NCBI RefSeq assembly: GCF_051014685.1
Contig: NC_135059.1
Span: forward strand, 496,001 to 560,000
Length of the DNA stretch: 64,000 bases
Direction: 5' to 3'
From: Ptiloglossa arizonensis
Lineage: Eukaryota; Arthropoda; Insecta; Hymenoptera; Colletidae
Both the position numbers and the translations under genes were made by a program. Positions within the stretch are counted from its first letter, which is position 1, and every line of letters starts with the position of its first letter. Of the stretch, positions 11,733-24,172 are shown one piece after another. The notes beneath the pieces were generated by a model, which had not been told where the DNA came from, made no database searches, and saw nothing but the letters and a program-made list of their open reading frames with translations.

Positions 11733-13131
11733 GTATGCGTACTTTTCCCCTAGGCCCTTCTAGTTATTCGTTTCGAGCATCAGAACTGCGAAAATTTTGA
11801 GTTTCTCAAGCGTTTCTTACCTCCAAACTGCCATATCTCGGGAAAGGATTGAACAATCCGCAAAATTTCTGTTGCATCTGAAAGTCGAAACTTGCCCGAT
11901 TACAACGGTATACGTACTTTTCCCCTACGCCGTTCCAGTTATTCGTTTCGAGCATCAGAACTGCGAAAATTTTGAGTTTCTCAAGCGTTTCTTACCTCCA
12001 AACTGCCATATCTCGCGAACGGATTGACCAATCTGCAAAATTTCTGTTGCATCTGAAAGAAGCAACTCGCCCGATTACAACGGTATGCGTACTTTTCCCC
12101 TAGGCCGTTCTAGTTATTCGTTTCGAGCATCAGAACTGCGAAATTTTTGAGTTTCTCAAGCGTTTCTTACCTCCAAACTGCCATATCTCGCGAACGGATT
12201 GACCAATCCGCAAAATTTCTGTTGCATCTGAAAGAAGAAACTCGCCCGATTACAACGGTATGCGTACTTTTCCCCTAGGCCGTTCTAGTTATTCGTTTCG
12301 AGCATCAGAACTGCGAAAATTTTGAGTTTCTCAAGCGTTTCTTACCTCCAAACTGCCATATCTCGGGAAAGGATTGAACAATCCGCAAAATTTCTGTTGC
12401 ATCTCAAAGTCGAAACTTGCCCGATTACAACGGTATGCGTACTTTTCCCCTAGGCCGTTCTAGTTATTCGTTTCGAGCATCAGAACTGCGAGAATTTTGA
12501 GTTCCTCAAGCGTTTCTCACCTCCAAACTGCCATATCTCGCGAACGGATTGACCAATCCGCAAAATTTCTGTTGCATTGAAAGAAGAAACTCGCCCGATT
12601 ACAACGGTATGCGTACTTTTCCCCTAGGCCGTTCTAGTTATTCGTTTCGAGCATCAGAACTGCGAAATTTTTGAGTTTCTCAAGCGTTTCTTACCTCCAA
12701 ACTGCCATATCTCGCGAACGGATTGACCAATCCGCAAAATTTCTGTTGCATCTGAAAGAAGAAACTCGCCCGATTACAACGGTATGCGTACTTTTCCCCT
12801 AGGCCGTTCTAGTTATTCGTTTCGAGCATCAGAACTGCGAAAATTTTGAGTTTCTCAAGCGTTTCTTACCTCCAAACTGCCATATCTCGCGAACGGATTG
12901 ACCAATCTGCAAAATTTCTGTTGCATCTGAAAGTAGAAACTCGCCCCATTACAACGGTATGCGTACTTTTCCCCTAGGCCGTTCTAGTTATTCGTTTCGA
13001 GCATCAGAACTGCGAAATTTTTGAGTTTCTCAAGCGTTTCTTACCTGCAAACTGCCATATCTCGCGAACGGATTGACCAATTCGCAAAATTTCTGTTGCA
13101 TCTGAAAGAAGCAGCTCGCCCGATTACAACG
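11733..13131 (+). repeat. HOR unit, 8 monomers (a' b w d2 e/w w i j')
   Basis: Length 1399 = 8 x 175 - 1. d2 (12258) carries the private change atctcaaag. The monomer at 12433 is a hybrid: its 5' half is e (gagttcctc, tctcacc) and its 3' half is w with a 1-bp loss, gcattgaaag. The same order with two more monomers (e g w in place of e/w) lies at 25223-26971. Confidence 0.8.
12433..12606 (+). repeat. 174-bp hybrid monomer e/w with 1-bp deletion
   Basis: The 5' half matches e (gcgagaatt, gagttcctc, tctcacc); the 3' half is w (cgcgaacgg, agaagaaac) with gcattgaaag in place of gcatctgaaag. The same deletion marks the w at 26273. Confidence 0.85.
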
Positions 13132-14534
13132 GTATGCGTACTTTTCCCATAGGCCGTTCCAGTTATTCGTTTCGAGCATCAGAACTGCGAAAATTTTGAG
13201 TTTCTCAAGCGTTTCTTACCTCCAAACTGCCATATCTCGGGAAAGGATTGAACAATCCGCAAAATTTCTGTTGCATCTGAAAGTCGAAACTTGCCCGATT
13301 ACAACGGTATACGTACTTTTCCCCTACGCCGTTCCAGTTATTCGTTTCGAGCATCAGAACTGCGAAAATTTTGAGTTTCTCAAGCGTTTCTTACCTCCAA
13401 ACTGCCATATCTCGCGAACGGATTGACCAATCCGCAAAATTTCTGTTGCATCTGAAAGAAGCTACTCGCCCGATTACAACGGTATGCGTACTTTTCCCCT
13501 AGGCCGTTCTAGTTATTCGTTTCGAGCATCAGAACTGCGAAAATTTTGAGTTTCTCAAACGTTTCTTACCTCCAAACTGCCATATCTCGCGAACGGATTG
13601 ACCAATCCGCAAAATTTCTGTTGCATCTGAAAGTAGCAACTCGCCCGATTACAACGGTGTGCGTACTTTTCCCATAGGCCGTTCTAGTTATTCGTTTCGA
13701 GCATCAGAACTGCGAGAATTTTGAGTTCCTCAAGCGTTTCTTACCTCCAAACTGCCATATCTCGCGAACGGATTGACCAATCCGCAAAATTTCTGTTGCA
13801 TCTGAAAGTAGAAACACGCCCGATTACAACGGTTTGCGTACTTTTCCCCTAGGCCGTTCTAGTTATTCTTTCGAGCATCAGAACTGCGAAAATTTTGAGT
13901 TTCTCAAGCGTTTCTTACCTCCAAACTGCCATATCTCGCGAACGGATTGACCAATCTGCAAAATTTCTGTTGCATCTGAAGGTAGAAACTCGCCCGATTA
14001 CAACGGTATGCGTACTTATCCCCTAGGCCGTTCTAGTTATTCGTTTCGAGCATCAGAACTGCGAAAATTTTGAGTTTCTCAAGCGTTTCTTACCTCCAAA
14101 CTGCCATATCTCGCGAACGTATTGACCAATCAGCAAAGTTTCTGTTGCATCTGAAAGTAGAAACTCGCCCGATTACAACGGTATGCGTAGTTTTCTCCTA
14201 GGCCGTCCTAGTTATTCGTTCGAGCATCAGAACTGCGAAAATTTTGAGTTTCTCAAGCGTTTCTTACCTCCAAACTTCCATATCTCGCGAACGGATTGAC
14301 CAATCCGCAAAATTTCTGTTGCATGTGAAAGTAAAAACTCGCCCGATTACTATATAACGGTATTCGTACTTTTCCCCTAGGCCGTTCTAGTTATTCGTTT
14401 CGAGCATCAGAACTGCGAAATTTTAGAGTTTCTCAAGCGTTTCTTACCTGCAAACTGCCATATCTCGCGAACGGATTGACCAATTCGCAAAATTTCTGTT
14501 GCATCTGAAAGAAGCAGCTCGCCCGATTACAACG
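13132..14534 (+). repeat. HOR unit, 8 monomers (a b t-like u v m n o)
   Basis: Length 1403 = 8 x 175 + 3 (v -1, n +4). Compared with the 12-monomer unit at 14535, the block c d' q r s is missing: b (13307) ends in agaagctactcg, like r, and runs straight into a t-like monomer with ctcaaacg (13482). The second TATATAA-free o monomer after n (14360) matches those at 2455 and 7358. Confidence 0.8.
14181..14359 (+). repeat. 179-bp monomer n with TATATAA insertion (copy 3)
   Basis: TATATAA at 14351-14357. It retains aaacttcc and is followed by o at 14360. Confidence 0.92.
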
Positions 14535-16637
14535 GTATGCGTACTTTTCCCCTAGGCCGTTCCAGTTATTCGTTTCGAGCATCAGAACTGCGAAAATTTT
14601 GAGTTTCTCAAGCGTTTCTTACCTCCAAACTGCCATATCTCGGGAAAGGATTGAACAATCCGCAAAATTTCTGTTGCATCTGAAAGTCGAAACTTGCCCG
14701 ATTACAACGGTATACGTACTTTTCCCCTACGCCGTTCCAGTTATTCGTTTCGAGCATCAGAACTGCGAAAATTTTGAGTTTCTCAAGCGTTTCTTACCTC
14801 CAAACTGCCATATCTCGCGAACGGATTGACCAATCCGCAAAATTTCTGTTGCATCTGAAAGAAGCAACTCGCAGGATTACAACGGTATGCGTACTTTTTC
14901 CCTAGGCCGTTCTAGTTATTCGTTTCGAGCATCAGAACTGCGAAATTTTTGAGTTTCTCAAGCGTTTCTTACCTTCAAACTGCCATATCTCGCGAACGGA
15001 TTCACCAATCCGCAATATTTCTGTTGCATCTGAAAGAAGCAACTCGCCCGATTACAACGGTATGCGTACTTTTCCCCTAGGCCGTTCTAGTTATTCGTTT
15101 CGAGCATCAGAACTGTGAAAATTTTGAGTTTCTCAAGCGTTTCTTACCTCCAAACTGCCATATCTCGCGAACGGATTGACCAATCCGCAAAATTTTTGTT
15201 GCATCTGAAAGTAGAAACTCGCCCGATTACAACGGTATGCGTACTTTTCCCCTAGGCCGTTCTAGTTATTCGTTTCGAGCATCAGAACTGCGAGAATTTT
15301 GAGTTCCTCAAGCGTTTCTTACCTCCAAACTGCCATATCTCGCGAACGGATTGACCAATCCGCAAAATTTCTTTTGCGTCTGAAAGTAGAAACTCGCCCG
15401 ATTACAACGGTGTGCGTACTTTTCCCCTAGGCCGTTCTAGTTATTCGTTTCGAGTATCAGAACTGCGAAATTTTTGAGTTTCTCAAGCGTTTCTTACCTT
15501 CAAACTGCCATATCTCGCGAACGGATTGACAAATCCGCAAAATTTCTGTTGCATCTGAAAGAAGCTACTCGCCCGATTACAACGGTATGCGTACTTTTCC
15601 CCTAGGCCGTTCCAGTTATTCGTTTCGAGCATCAGAACAGCGAAAATTTTGAGTTTCTCAAGCGTTTCTTACCTCCAAACTGCCATATCTCGGGAAAGGA
15701 TTGAACAATCCGCAAAATTTCTGTTGCATCTGAAAGTCGAAACTCGCCCGATTACAACGGTATGCGTAGTTTTCTCCTAGGCCGTCCTAGTTATTCGTTT
15801 CGAGCATCAGAACTGCGAAAATTTTGAGTTTCTCAAACGTTTCTTACCTCCAAACTGCCATATCTCGCGAACGGATTGACCAATCCGCAAAATTTCTGTT
15901 GCATCTGAAAGTAGCAACTCGCCCGATTACAACGGTATGCGTACTTTTCCCATAGGCCGTTCTAGTTATTCGTTTCGAGCATCAGAACTGCGAGAATTTT
16001 GAGTTCCTCAAGCGTTTCTTACCTCCAAACTGCCATATCTCGCGAACGGATTGACCAATCCGCAAAATTTCTGTTGCATCTGAAAGAAGAAACTCGCCCG
16101 ATTACAACGGTTTGCGTACTTTTCCCCTAGGCCGTTCTAGTTATTCTTTCGAGCATCAGAACTGCGAAAATTTTGAGTTTCTCAAGCGTTTCTTACCTCC
16201 AAACTGCCATATCTCGCGAACGGATTGACCAATCTGCAAAATTTCTGTTGCATCTGAAGGTAGAAACTCGCCCGATTACAACGGTATGCGTACTTTTCCC
16301 CTAGGCCGTTCTAGTTATTCGTTTCGAGCATCAGAACTGCGAAAATTTTGAGTTTCTCAAGCGTTTCTTACCTCCAAACTGCCATATCTCGCGAACGTAT
16401 TGACCAATCAGCAAAGTTTCTGTTGCATCTGAAAGTAGAAACTCGCCCGATTACAACGGTATGCGTAGTTTTCTCCTAGGCCGTCCTAGTTATTCGTTCG
16501 AGCATCAGAACTGCGAAAATTTTGAGTTTCTCAAGCGTTTCTTACCTGCAAACTGCCATATCTCGCGAACGGATTGACCAATCCGCAAAATTTCTGTTGC
16601 ATGTGAAAGTAAAAACTCGCCCGATTACTATATAACG
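14535..16637 (+). repeat. HOR unit, 12 monomers (a b c d' q r s t u v m n)
   Basis: Length 2103 = 12 x 175 + 3. This is the cleanest example of the core zone 1 order. It is followed by y z e g' w x (16638-17687), giving an 18-monomer, 3153-bp period from a at 14535 to a' at 17688. Confidence 0.85.
16459..16637 (+). repeat. 179-bp monomer n with TATATAA insertion (copy 4)
   Basis: TATATAA at 16629-16635. From this copy on, n has acctgcaaactgcc in place of acctccaaacttcc and is followed by y and not o, so a new n sub-lineage begins here. Confidence 0.92.
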
Positions 16638-19600
16638 GTATTCGTACTTTTACCCTAGGCCGTTCTTGTTATTCGTTTCGAGCATCAGAACTGCGAAAAT
16701 TTTGAGTTTCTCAAGCGTTTCTTACCTCCAAACTGCCATATCTCGCGAACGGATTGACCAATCTGCAAAATTTCTGTTGCATCTGAAAGTAGAAACTCGC
16801 CCGATTTCAACGGTATGCGTACTTTTCCCCTACGCCGTTCCAGTTATTCGTTTCGAGCAACAGAACTGCGAAAATTTTGAGTTTCTCAAGCGTTTCTTAC
16901 CTCCAAACTGCCATATCTCGCGAACGGATTGACCAATCTGCAAAATTTCTGTTGCATCTGAAAGTCGAAACTTGCCCGATTACAACGGTATGCGTACTTT
17001 TCCCCTAGGCCGTTCTAGTTATTCTTTTCGAGCATCAGAACTGCGAGAATTTTGAGTTCCTCAAGCGTTTCTCACCTCCAAACTGCCATATCTCGCGAAC
17101 AGATTGACCAATCCGCAAAATTTCTGTTGCGTCTGAAAGTAGAAACTCGCCCGATTACAACGGTGTGCGTACTTTTCCCCTAGGCCGTTCTAGTTATTCG
17201 TTTCGAGCATCAGAACTGCGAAAATTTTGAGTTTCTCAAACGTTTCTTACCTCCAAACTGCCATATCTCGCGAACGGATTGACCAATCTGCAAAATTTCT
17301 GTTGCATCTGAAAGTAGAAACTCGCCCGATTTCAACGGTATGCGTACTTTTCCCCTAGGCCGTTCCAGTTATTCGTTTCGAGCATCAGAACTGCGAAATT
17401 TTTGAGTTTCTCAAGCGTTTCTTACCTCCAAACTGCCATATCTCGCGAACGGATTGACCAATCCGCAAAATTTCTGTTGCATCTGAAAGAAGAAACTCGC
17501 CCGATTACAACGGTATGCGTACTTTTCCCCTAGGCCGTTCTAGTTATTCGTTTCGAGCATCAGAACTGCGAAATTTTTGAGTTTCTCAAGCGTTTCTTAC
17601 CTCCAAACTGCCATATCTCGCGAACGGATTGACCAATCCGCAAAATTTCTATTGAATCTGAAAGAAGAAACTCGCCCGATTACAACGGTATGCGTACTTT
17701 TCCCCTAGGCCCTTCTAGTTATTCGTTTCGAGCATCAGAACTGCGAAAATTTTGAGTTTCTCAAGCGTTTCTTACCTCCAAACTGCCATATCTCGGGAAA
17801 GGATTGAACAATCCGCAAAATTTCTGTTGCATCTGAAAGTCGAAACTTGCCCGATTACAACGGTATACGTACTTTTCCCCTACGCCGTTCCAGTTATTCG
17901 TTTCGAGCATCAGAACTGCGAAAATTTTGAGTTTCTCAAGCGTTTCTTACCTCCAAACTGCCATATCTCGCGAACGGATTGACCAATCCGCAAAATTTCT
18001 GTTGCATCTGAAAGAAGCAACTCGCCCGATTACAACGGTATGCGTACTTTTTCCCTAGGCCGTTCTAGTTATTCGTTTCGAGCATCAGAACTGCGAAATT
18101 TTTGAGTTTCTCAAGCGTTTCTTACCTTCAAACTGCCATATCTCGCGAACGGATTCACCAATCCGCAATATTTCTGTTGCATCTGAAAGAAGCAACTCGC
18201 CCGATTACAACGGTATGCGTACTTTTCCCCTAGGCCGTTCTAGTTATTCGTTTCGAGCATCAGAACTGTGAAAATTTTGAGTTTCTCAAGCGTTTCTTAC
18301 CTCCAAACTGCCATATCTCGCGAACGGATTGACCAATCCGCAAAATTTTTGTTGCATCTGAAAGTAGAAACTCGCCCGATTACAACGGTATGCGTACTTT
18401 TCCCCTAGGCCGTTCTAGTTATTCGTTTCGAGCATCAGAACTGCGAGAATTTTGAGTTCCTCAAGCGTTTCTTACCTCCAAACTGCCATATCTCGCGAAC
18501 GGATTGACCAATCCGCAAAATTTCTTTTGCGTCTGAAAGTAGAAACTCGCCCGATTACAACGGTGTGCGTACTTTTCCCCTAGGCCGTTCTAGTTATTCG
18601 TTTCGAGTATCAGAACTGCGAAATTTTTGAGTTTCTCAAGCGTTTCTTACCTTCAAACTGCCATATCTCGCGAACGGATTGACAAATCCGCAAAATTTCT
18701 GTTGCATCTGAAAGAAGCTACTCGCCCGATTACAACGGTATGCGTACTTTTCCCCTAGGCCGTTCCAGTTATTCGTTTCGAGCATCAGAACAGCGAAAAT
18801 TTTGAGTTTCTCAAGCGTTTCTTACCTCCAAACTGCCATATCTCGGGAAAGGATTGAACAATCCGCAAAATTTCTGTTGCATCTGAAAGTCGAAACTCGC
18901 CCGATTACAACGGTATGCGTAGTTTTCTCCTAGGCCGTCCTAGTTATTCGTTTCGAGCATCAGAACTGCGAAAATTTTGAGTTTCTCAAACGTTTCTTAC
19001 CTCCAAACTGCCATATCTCGCGAACGGATTGACCAATCCGCAAAATTTCTGTTGCATCTGAAAGTAGCAACTCGCCCGATTACAACGGTATGCGTACTTT
19101 TCCCATAGGCCGTTCTAGTTATTCGTTTCGAGCATCAGAACTGCGAGAATTTTGAGTTCCTCAAGCGTTTCTTACCTCCAAACTGCCATATCTCGCGAAC
19201 GGATTGACCAATCCGCAAAATTTCTGTTGCATCTGAAAGAAGAAACTCGCCCGATTACAACGGTTTGCGTACTTTTCCCCTAGGCCGTTCTAGTTATTCT
19301 TTCGAGCATCAGAACTGCGAAAATTTTGAGTTTCTCAAGCGTTTCTTACCTCCAAACTGCCATATCTCGCGAACGGATTGACCAATCTGCAAAATTTCTG
19401 TTGCATCTGAAGGTAGAAACTCGCCCGATTACAACGGTATGCGTACTTTTCCCCTAGGCCGTTCTAGTTATTCGTTTCGAGCATCAGAACTGCGAAAATT
19501 TTGAGTTTCTCAAGCGTTTCTTACCTCCAAACTGCCATATCTCGCGAACGTATTGACCAATCAGCAAAGTTTCTGTTGCATCTGAAAGTAGAAACTCGCC

Positions 19601-19790
19601 CGATTACAACGGTATGCGTAGTTTTCTCCTAGGCCGTCCTAGTTATTCGTTCGAGCATCAGAACTGCGAAAATTTTGAGTTTCTCAAGCGTTTCTTACCT
19701 GCAAACTGCCATATCTCGCGAACGGATTGACCAATCCGCAAAATTTCTGTTGCATGTGAAAGTAAAAACTCGCCCGATTACTATATAACG
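16638..19790 (+). repeat. HOR unit, 18 monomers (y z e g' w x a' b c d' q r s t u v m n)
   Basis: Length 3153 = 18 x 175 + 3, the longest complete repeat of the mature zone 1 order. Anchors: y (gttcttgtt) at 16638, z (ctacgcc with gagcaacag) at 16813, x at 17513, v (-1 bp) at 19263, n (+4 bp) at 19612. z combines the ctacgcc mark of b with the agtcgaaacttg tail of a. Confidence 0.88.
19612..19790 (+). repeat. 179-bp monomer n with TATATAA insertion (copy 5)
   Basis: TATATAA at 19782-19788; acctgc sub-lineage, followed by y. Confidence 0.92.
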
Positions 19791-20140
19791 GTATTCGTAC
19801 TTTTACCCTAGGCCGTTCTTGTTATTCGTTTCGAGCATCAGAACTGCGAAAATTTTGAGTTTCTCAAGCGTTTCTTACCTCCAAACTGCCATATCTCGCG
19901 AACGGATTGACCAATCTGCAAAATTTCTGTTGCATCTGAAAGTAGAAACTCGCCCGATTTCAACGGTATGCGTACTTTTCCCCTACGCCGTTCCAGTTAT
20001 TCGTTTCGAGCAACAGAACTGCGAAAATTTTGAGTTTCTCAAGCGTTTCTTACCTCCAAACTGCCATATCTCGCGAACGGATTGACCAATCTGCAAAATT
20101 TCTGTTGCATCTGAAAGTCGAAACTTGCCCGATTACAACG

Positions 20141-20315
20141 GTATGCGTACTTTTCCCCTAGGCCGTTCTAGTTATTCTTTTCGAGCATCAGAACTGCGAG
20201 AATTTTGAGTTCCTCAAGCGTTTCTCACCTCCAAACTGCCATATCTCGCGAACGGATTGACCAATCCGCAAAATTTCTGTTGCATCTGAAAGAAGCAACT
20301 CGCCCGATTACAACG
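20141..20315 (+). repeat. Hybrid monomer e/b (exchange junction)
   Basis: Starts as e (attcttttcgag, gagttcctc, tctcacc) and ends as b (cgcgaacgg, gcatctgaaagaagcaac), leading straight into c at 20316. The switch lies in the shared stretch between tctcacc and cgcgaac. Confidence 0.85.
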
Positions 20316-21889
20316 GTATGCGTACTTTTTCCCTAGGCCGTTCTAGTTATTCGTTTCGAGCATCAGAACTGCGAAATTTTTGAGTTTCTCAAGCGTTTCT
20401 TACCTTCAAACTGCCATATCTCGCGAACGGATTCACCAATCCGCAATATTTCTGTTGCATCTGAAAGAAGCAACTCGCCCGATTACAACGGTATGCGTAC
20501 TTTTCCCCTAGGACGTTCTAGTTATTCGTTTCGAGCATCAGAACTGTGAAAATTTTGAGTTTCTCAAGCGTTTCTTACCTCCAAACTGCCATATCTCGCG
20601 AACGGATTGACCAATCCGCAAAATTTTTGTTGCATCTGAAAGTAGAAACTCGCCCGATTACAACGGTATGCGTACTTTTCCCCTAGGCCGTTCTAGTTAT
20701 TCGTTTCGAGCATCAGAACTGCGAGAATTTTGAGTTCCTCAAGCGTTTCTTACCTCCAAACTGCCATATCTCGCGAACGGATTGACCAATCCGCAAAATT
20801 TCTTTTGCGTCTGAAAGTAGAAACTCGCCCGATTACAACGGTGTGCGTACTTTTCCCCTAGGCCGTTCTAGTTATTCGTTTCGAGTATCAGAACTGCGAA
20901 ATTTTTGAGTTTCTCAAGCGTTTCTTACCTTCAAACTGCCATATCTCGCGAACGGATTGACAAATCCGCAAAATTTCTGTTGCATCTGAAAGAAGCTACT
21001 CGCCCGATTACAACGGTATGCGTACATTTCCCCTAGGCCGTTCCAGTTATTCGTTTCGAGCATCAGAACAGCGAAAATTTTGAGTTTCTCAAGCGTTTCT
21101 TACCTCCAAACTGCCATATCTCGGGAAAGGATTGAACAATCCGCAAAATTTCTGTTGCATCTGAAAGTCGAAACTCGCCCGATTACAACGGTATGCGTAG
21201 TTTTCTCCTAGGCCGTCCTAGTTATTCGTTTCGAGCATCAGAACTGCGAAAATTTTGAGTTTCTCAAACGTTTCTTACCTCCAAACTGCCATATCTCGCG
21301 AACGGATTGACCAATCCGCAAAATTTCTGTTGCATCTGAAAGTAGCAACTCGCCCGATTACAACGGTATGCGTACTTTTCCCATAGGCCGTTCTAGTTAT
21401 TCGTTTCGAGCATCAGAACTGCGAGAATTTTGAGTTCCTCAAGCGTTTCTTACCTCCAAACTGCCATATCTCGCGAACGGATTGACCAATCCGCAAAATT
21501 TCTGTTGCATCTGAAAGAAGAAACTCGCCCGATTACAACGGTTTGCGTACTTTTCCCCTAGGCCGTTCTAGTTATTCTTTCGAGCATCAGAACTGCGAAA
21601 ATTTTGAGTTTCTCAAGCGTTTCTTACCTCCAAACTGCCATATCTCGCGAACGGATTGACCAATCTGCAAAATTTCTGTTGCATCTGAAGGTAGAAACTC
21701 GCCCGATTACAACGGTATGCGTACTTTTCCCCTAGGCCGTTCTAGTTATTCGTTTCGAGCATCAGAACTGCGAAAATTTTGAGTTTCTCAAGCGTTTCTT
21801 ACCTCCAAACTGCCATATCTCGCGAACGTATTGACCAATCAGCAAAGTTTCTGTTGCATCTGAAAGTAGAAACTCGCCCGATTACAACG

Positions 21890-22068
21890 GTATGCGTAGT
21901 TTTCTCCTAGGCCGTCCTAGTTATTCGTTCGAGCATCAGAACTGCGAAAATTTTGAGTTTCTCAAGCGTTTCTTACCTGCAAACTGCCATATCTCGCGAA
22001 CGGATTGACCAATCCGCAAAATTTCTGTTGCATGTGAAAGTAAAAACTCGCCCGATTACTATATAACG
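21890..22068 (+). repeat. 179-bp monomer n with TATATAA insertion (copy 6)
   Basis: TATATAA at 22060-22066; acctgc sub-lineage, followed by y. Confidence 0.92.
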
Positions 22069-24172
22069 GTATTCGTACTTTTACCCTAGGCCGTTCTTGT
22101 TATTCGTTTCGAGCATCAGAACTGCGAAAATTTTGAGTTTCTCAAGCGTTTCTTACCTCCAAACTGCCATATCTCGCGAACGGATTGACCAATCTGCAAA
22201 ATTTCTGTTGCATCTGAAAGTAGAAACTCGCCCGATTTCAACGGTATGGGTACTTTTCCCCTACGCCGTTCCAGTTATTCGTTTCGAGCAACAGAACTGC
22301 GAAAATTTTGAGTTTCTCAAGCGTTTCTTACCTCCAAACTGCCATATCTCGCGAACGGATTGACCAATCCGCAAAATTTCTGTTGCATCTGAAAGTCGAA
22401 ACTTGCCCGATTACAACGGTATGCGTACTTTTCCCCTAGGCCGTTCTAGTTATTCTTTTCGAGCATCAGAACTGCGAGAATTTTGAGTTCCTCAAGCGTT
22501 TCTCACCTCCAAACTGCCATATCTCGCGAACAGATTGACCAATCCGCAAAATTTCTGTTGCGTCTGAAAGTAGAAACTCGCCCGATTACAACGGTGTGCG
22601 TACTTTTCCCCTAGGCCGTTCTAGTTATTCGTTTCGAGCATCAGAACTGCGAAAATTTTGAGTTTCTCAAACGTTTCTTACCTCCAAACTGCCATATCTC
22701 GCGAACGGATTGACCAATCTGCAAAATTTCTGTTGCATCTGAAAGTAGAAACTCGCCCGATTTCAACGGTATGCGTACTTTTCCCCTAGGCCGTTCCAGT
22801 TATTCGTTTCGAGCATCAGAACTGCGAAATTTTTGAGTTTCTCAAGCGTTTCTTACCTCCAAACTGCCATATCTCGCGAACGGATTGACCAATCCGCAAA
22901 ATTTCTGTTGCATCTGAAAGAAGAAACTCGCCCGATTACAACGGTATGCGTACTTTTCCCCTAGGCCGTTCTAGTTATTCGTTTCGAGCATCAGAACTGC
23001 GAAATTTTTGAGTTTCTCAAGCGTTTCTTACCTCCAAACTGCCATATCTCGCGAACGGATTGACCAATCCGCAAAATTTCTATTGAATCTGAAAGAAGAA
23101 ACTCGCCCGATTACAACGGTATGCGTACTTTTCCCCTAGGCCCTTCTAGTTATTCGTTTCGAGCATCAGAACTGCGAAAATTTTGAGTTTCTCAAGCGTT
23201 TCTTACCTCCAAACTGCCATATCTCGGGAAAGGATTGAACAATCCGCAAAATTTCTGTTGCATCTGAAAGTCGAAACTTGCCCGATTACAACGGTATACG
23301 TACTTTTCCCCTACGCCGTTCCAGTTATTCGTTTCGAGCATCAGAACTGCGAAAATTTTGAGTTTCTCAAGCGTTTCTTACCTCCAAACTGCCATATCTC
23401 GCGAACGGATTGACCAATCTGCAAAATTTCTGTTGCATCTGAAAGAAGCAACTCGCCCGATTACAACGGTATGCGTACTTTTCCCCTAGGCCGTTCTAGT
23501 TATTCGTTTCGAGCATCAGAACTGCGAAATTTTTGAGTTTCTCAAGCGTTTCTTACCTCCAAACTGCCATATCTCGCGAACGGATTGACCAATCCGCAAA
23601 ATTTCTGTTGCATCTGAAAGAAGAAACTCGCCCGATTACAACGGTATGCGTACTTTTCCCCTAGGCCGTTCTAGTTATTCGTTTCGAGCATCAGAACTGC
23701 GAAAATTTTGAGTTTCTCAAGCGTTTCTTACCTCCAAACTGCCATATCTCGGGAAAGGATTGAACAATCCGCAAAATTTCTGTTGCATCTCAAAGTCGAA
23801 ACTTGCCCGATTACAACGGTATGCGTACTTTTCCCCTAGGCCGTTCTAGTTATTCGTTTCGAGCATCAGAACTGCGAAAATTTTGAGTTTCTCAAGCGTT
23901 TCTTACCTCCAAACTGCCATATCTCGCGAACGTATTGACCAATCAGCAAAGTTTCTGTTGCATCTGAAAGTAGAAACTCGCCCGATTACAACGGTATGCG
24001 TAGTTTTCTCCTAGGCCGTCCTAGTTATTCGTTCGAGCATCAGAACTGCGAAAATTTTGAGTTTCTCAAGCGTTTCTTACCTGCAAACTGCCATATCTCG
24101 CGAACGGATTGACCAATCCGCAAAATTTCTGTTGCATGTGAAAGTAAAAACTCGCCCGATTACTATATAACG
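22069..24172 (+). repeat. HOR unit, 12 monomers (y z e g' w x a' b w d2 m n)
   Basis: Length 2104 = 12 x 175 + 4. The z monomer carries a private gtatggg head (22244), seen again only at 24348, so this unit and the next are sister copies. The first ten monomers recur at offset 2104. After d2 (23644) it goes directly to m (23819), skipping the q-v block. Confidence 0.87.
23994..24172 (+). repeat. 179-bp monomer n with TATATAA insertion (copy 7, the last)
   Basis: TATATAA at 24164-24170; acctgc sub-lineage, followed by y. No further copy exists in the remaining 40 kb. Confidence 0.92.

Larger units (their letters stand above)
19791..22068 (+). repeat. HOR unit, 13 monomers (deleted form of the 18-monomer unit)
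   Basis: Order y z e/b c d' q r s t u v m n, 2278 bp = 13 x 175 + 3. Relative to the preceding unit, g' w x a' b are gone. The monomer at 20141 begins as e (attcttttcgag, gagttcctc, tctcacc) but ends as b (cgcgaacgg, gcatctgaaagaagcaac). A single exchange between e and b removes exactly five monomers, matching the 18 to 13 difference. Confidence 0.87.
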
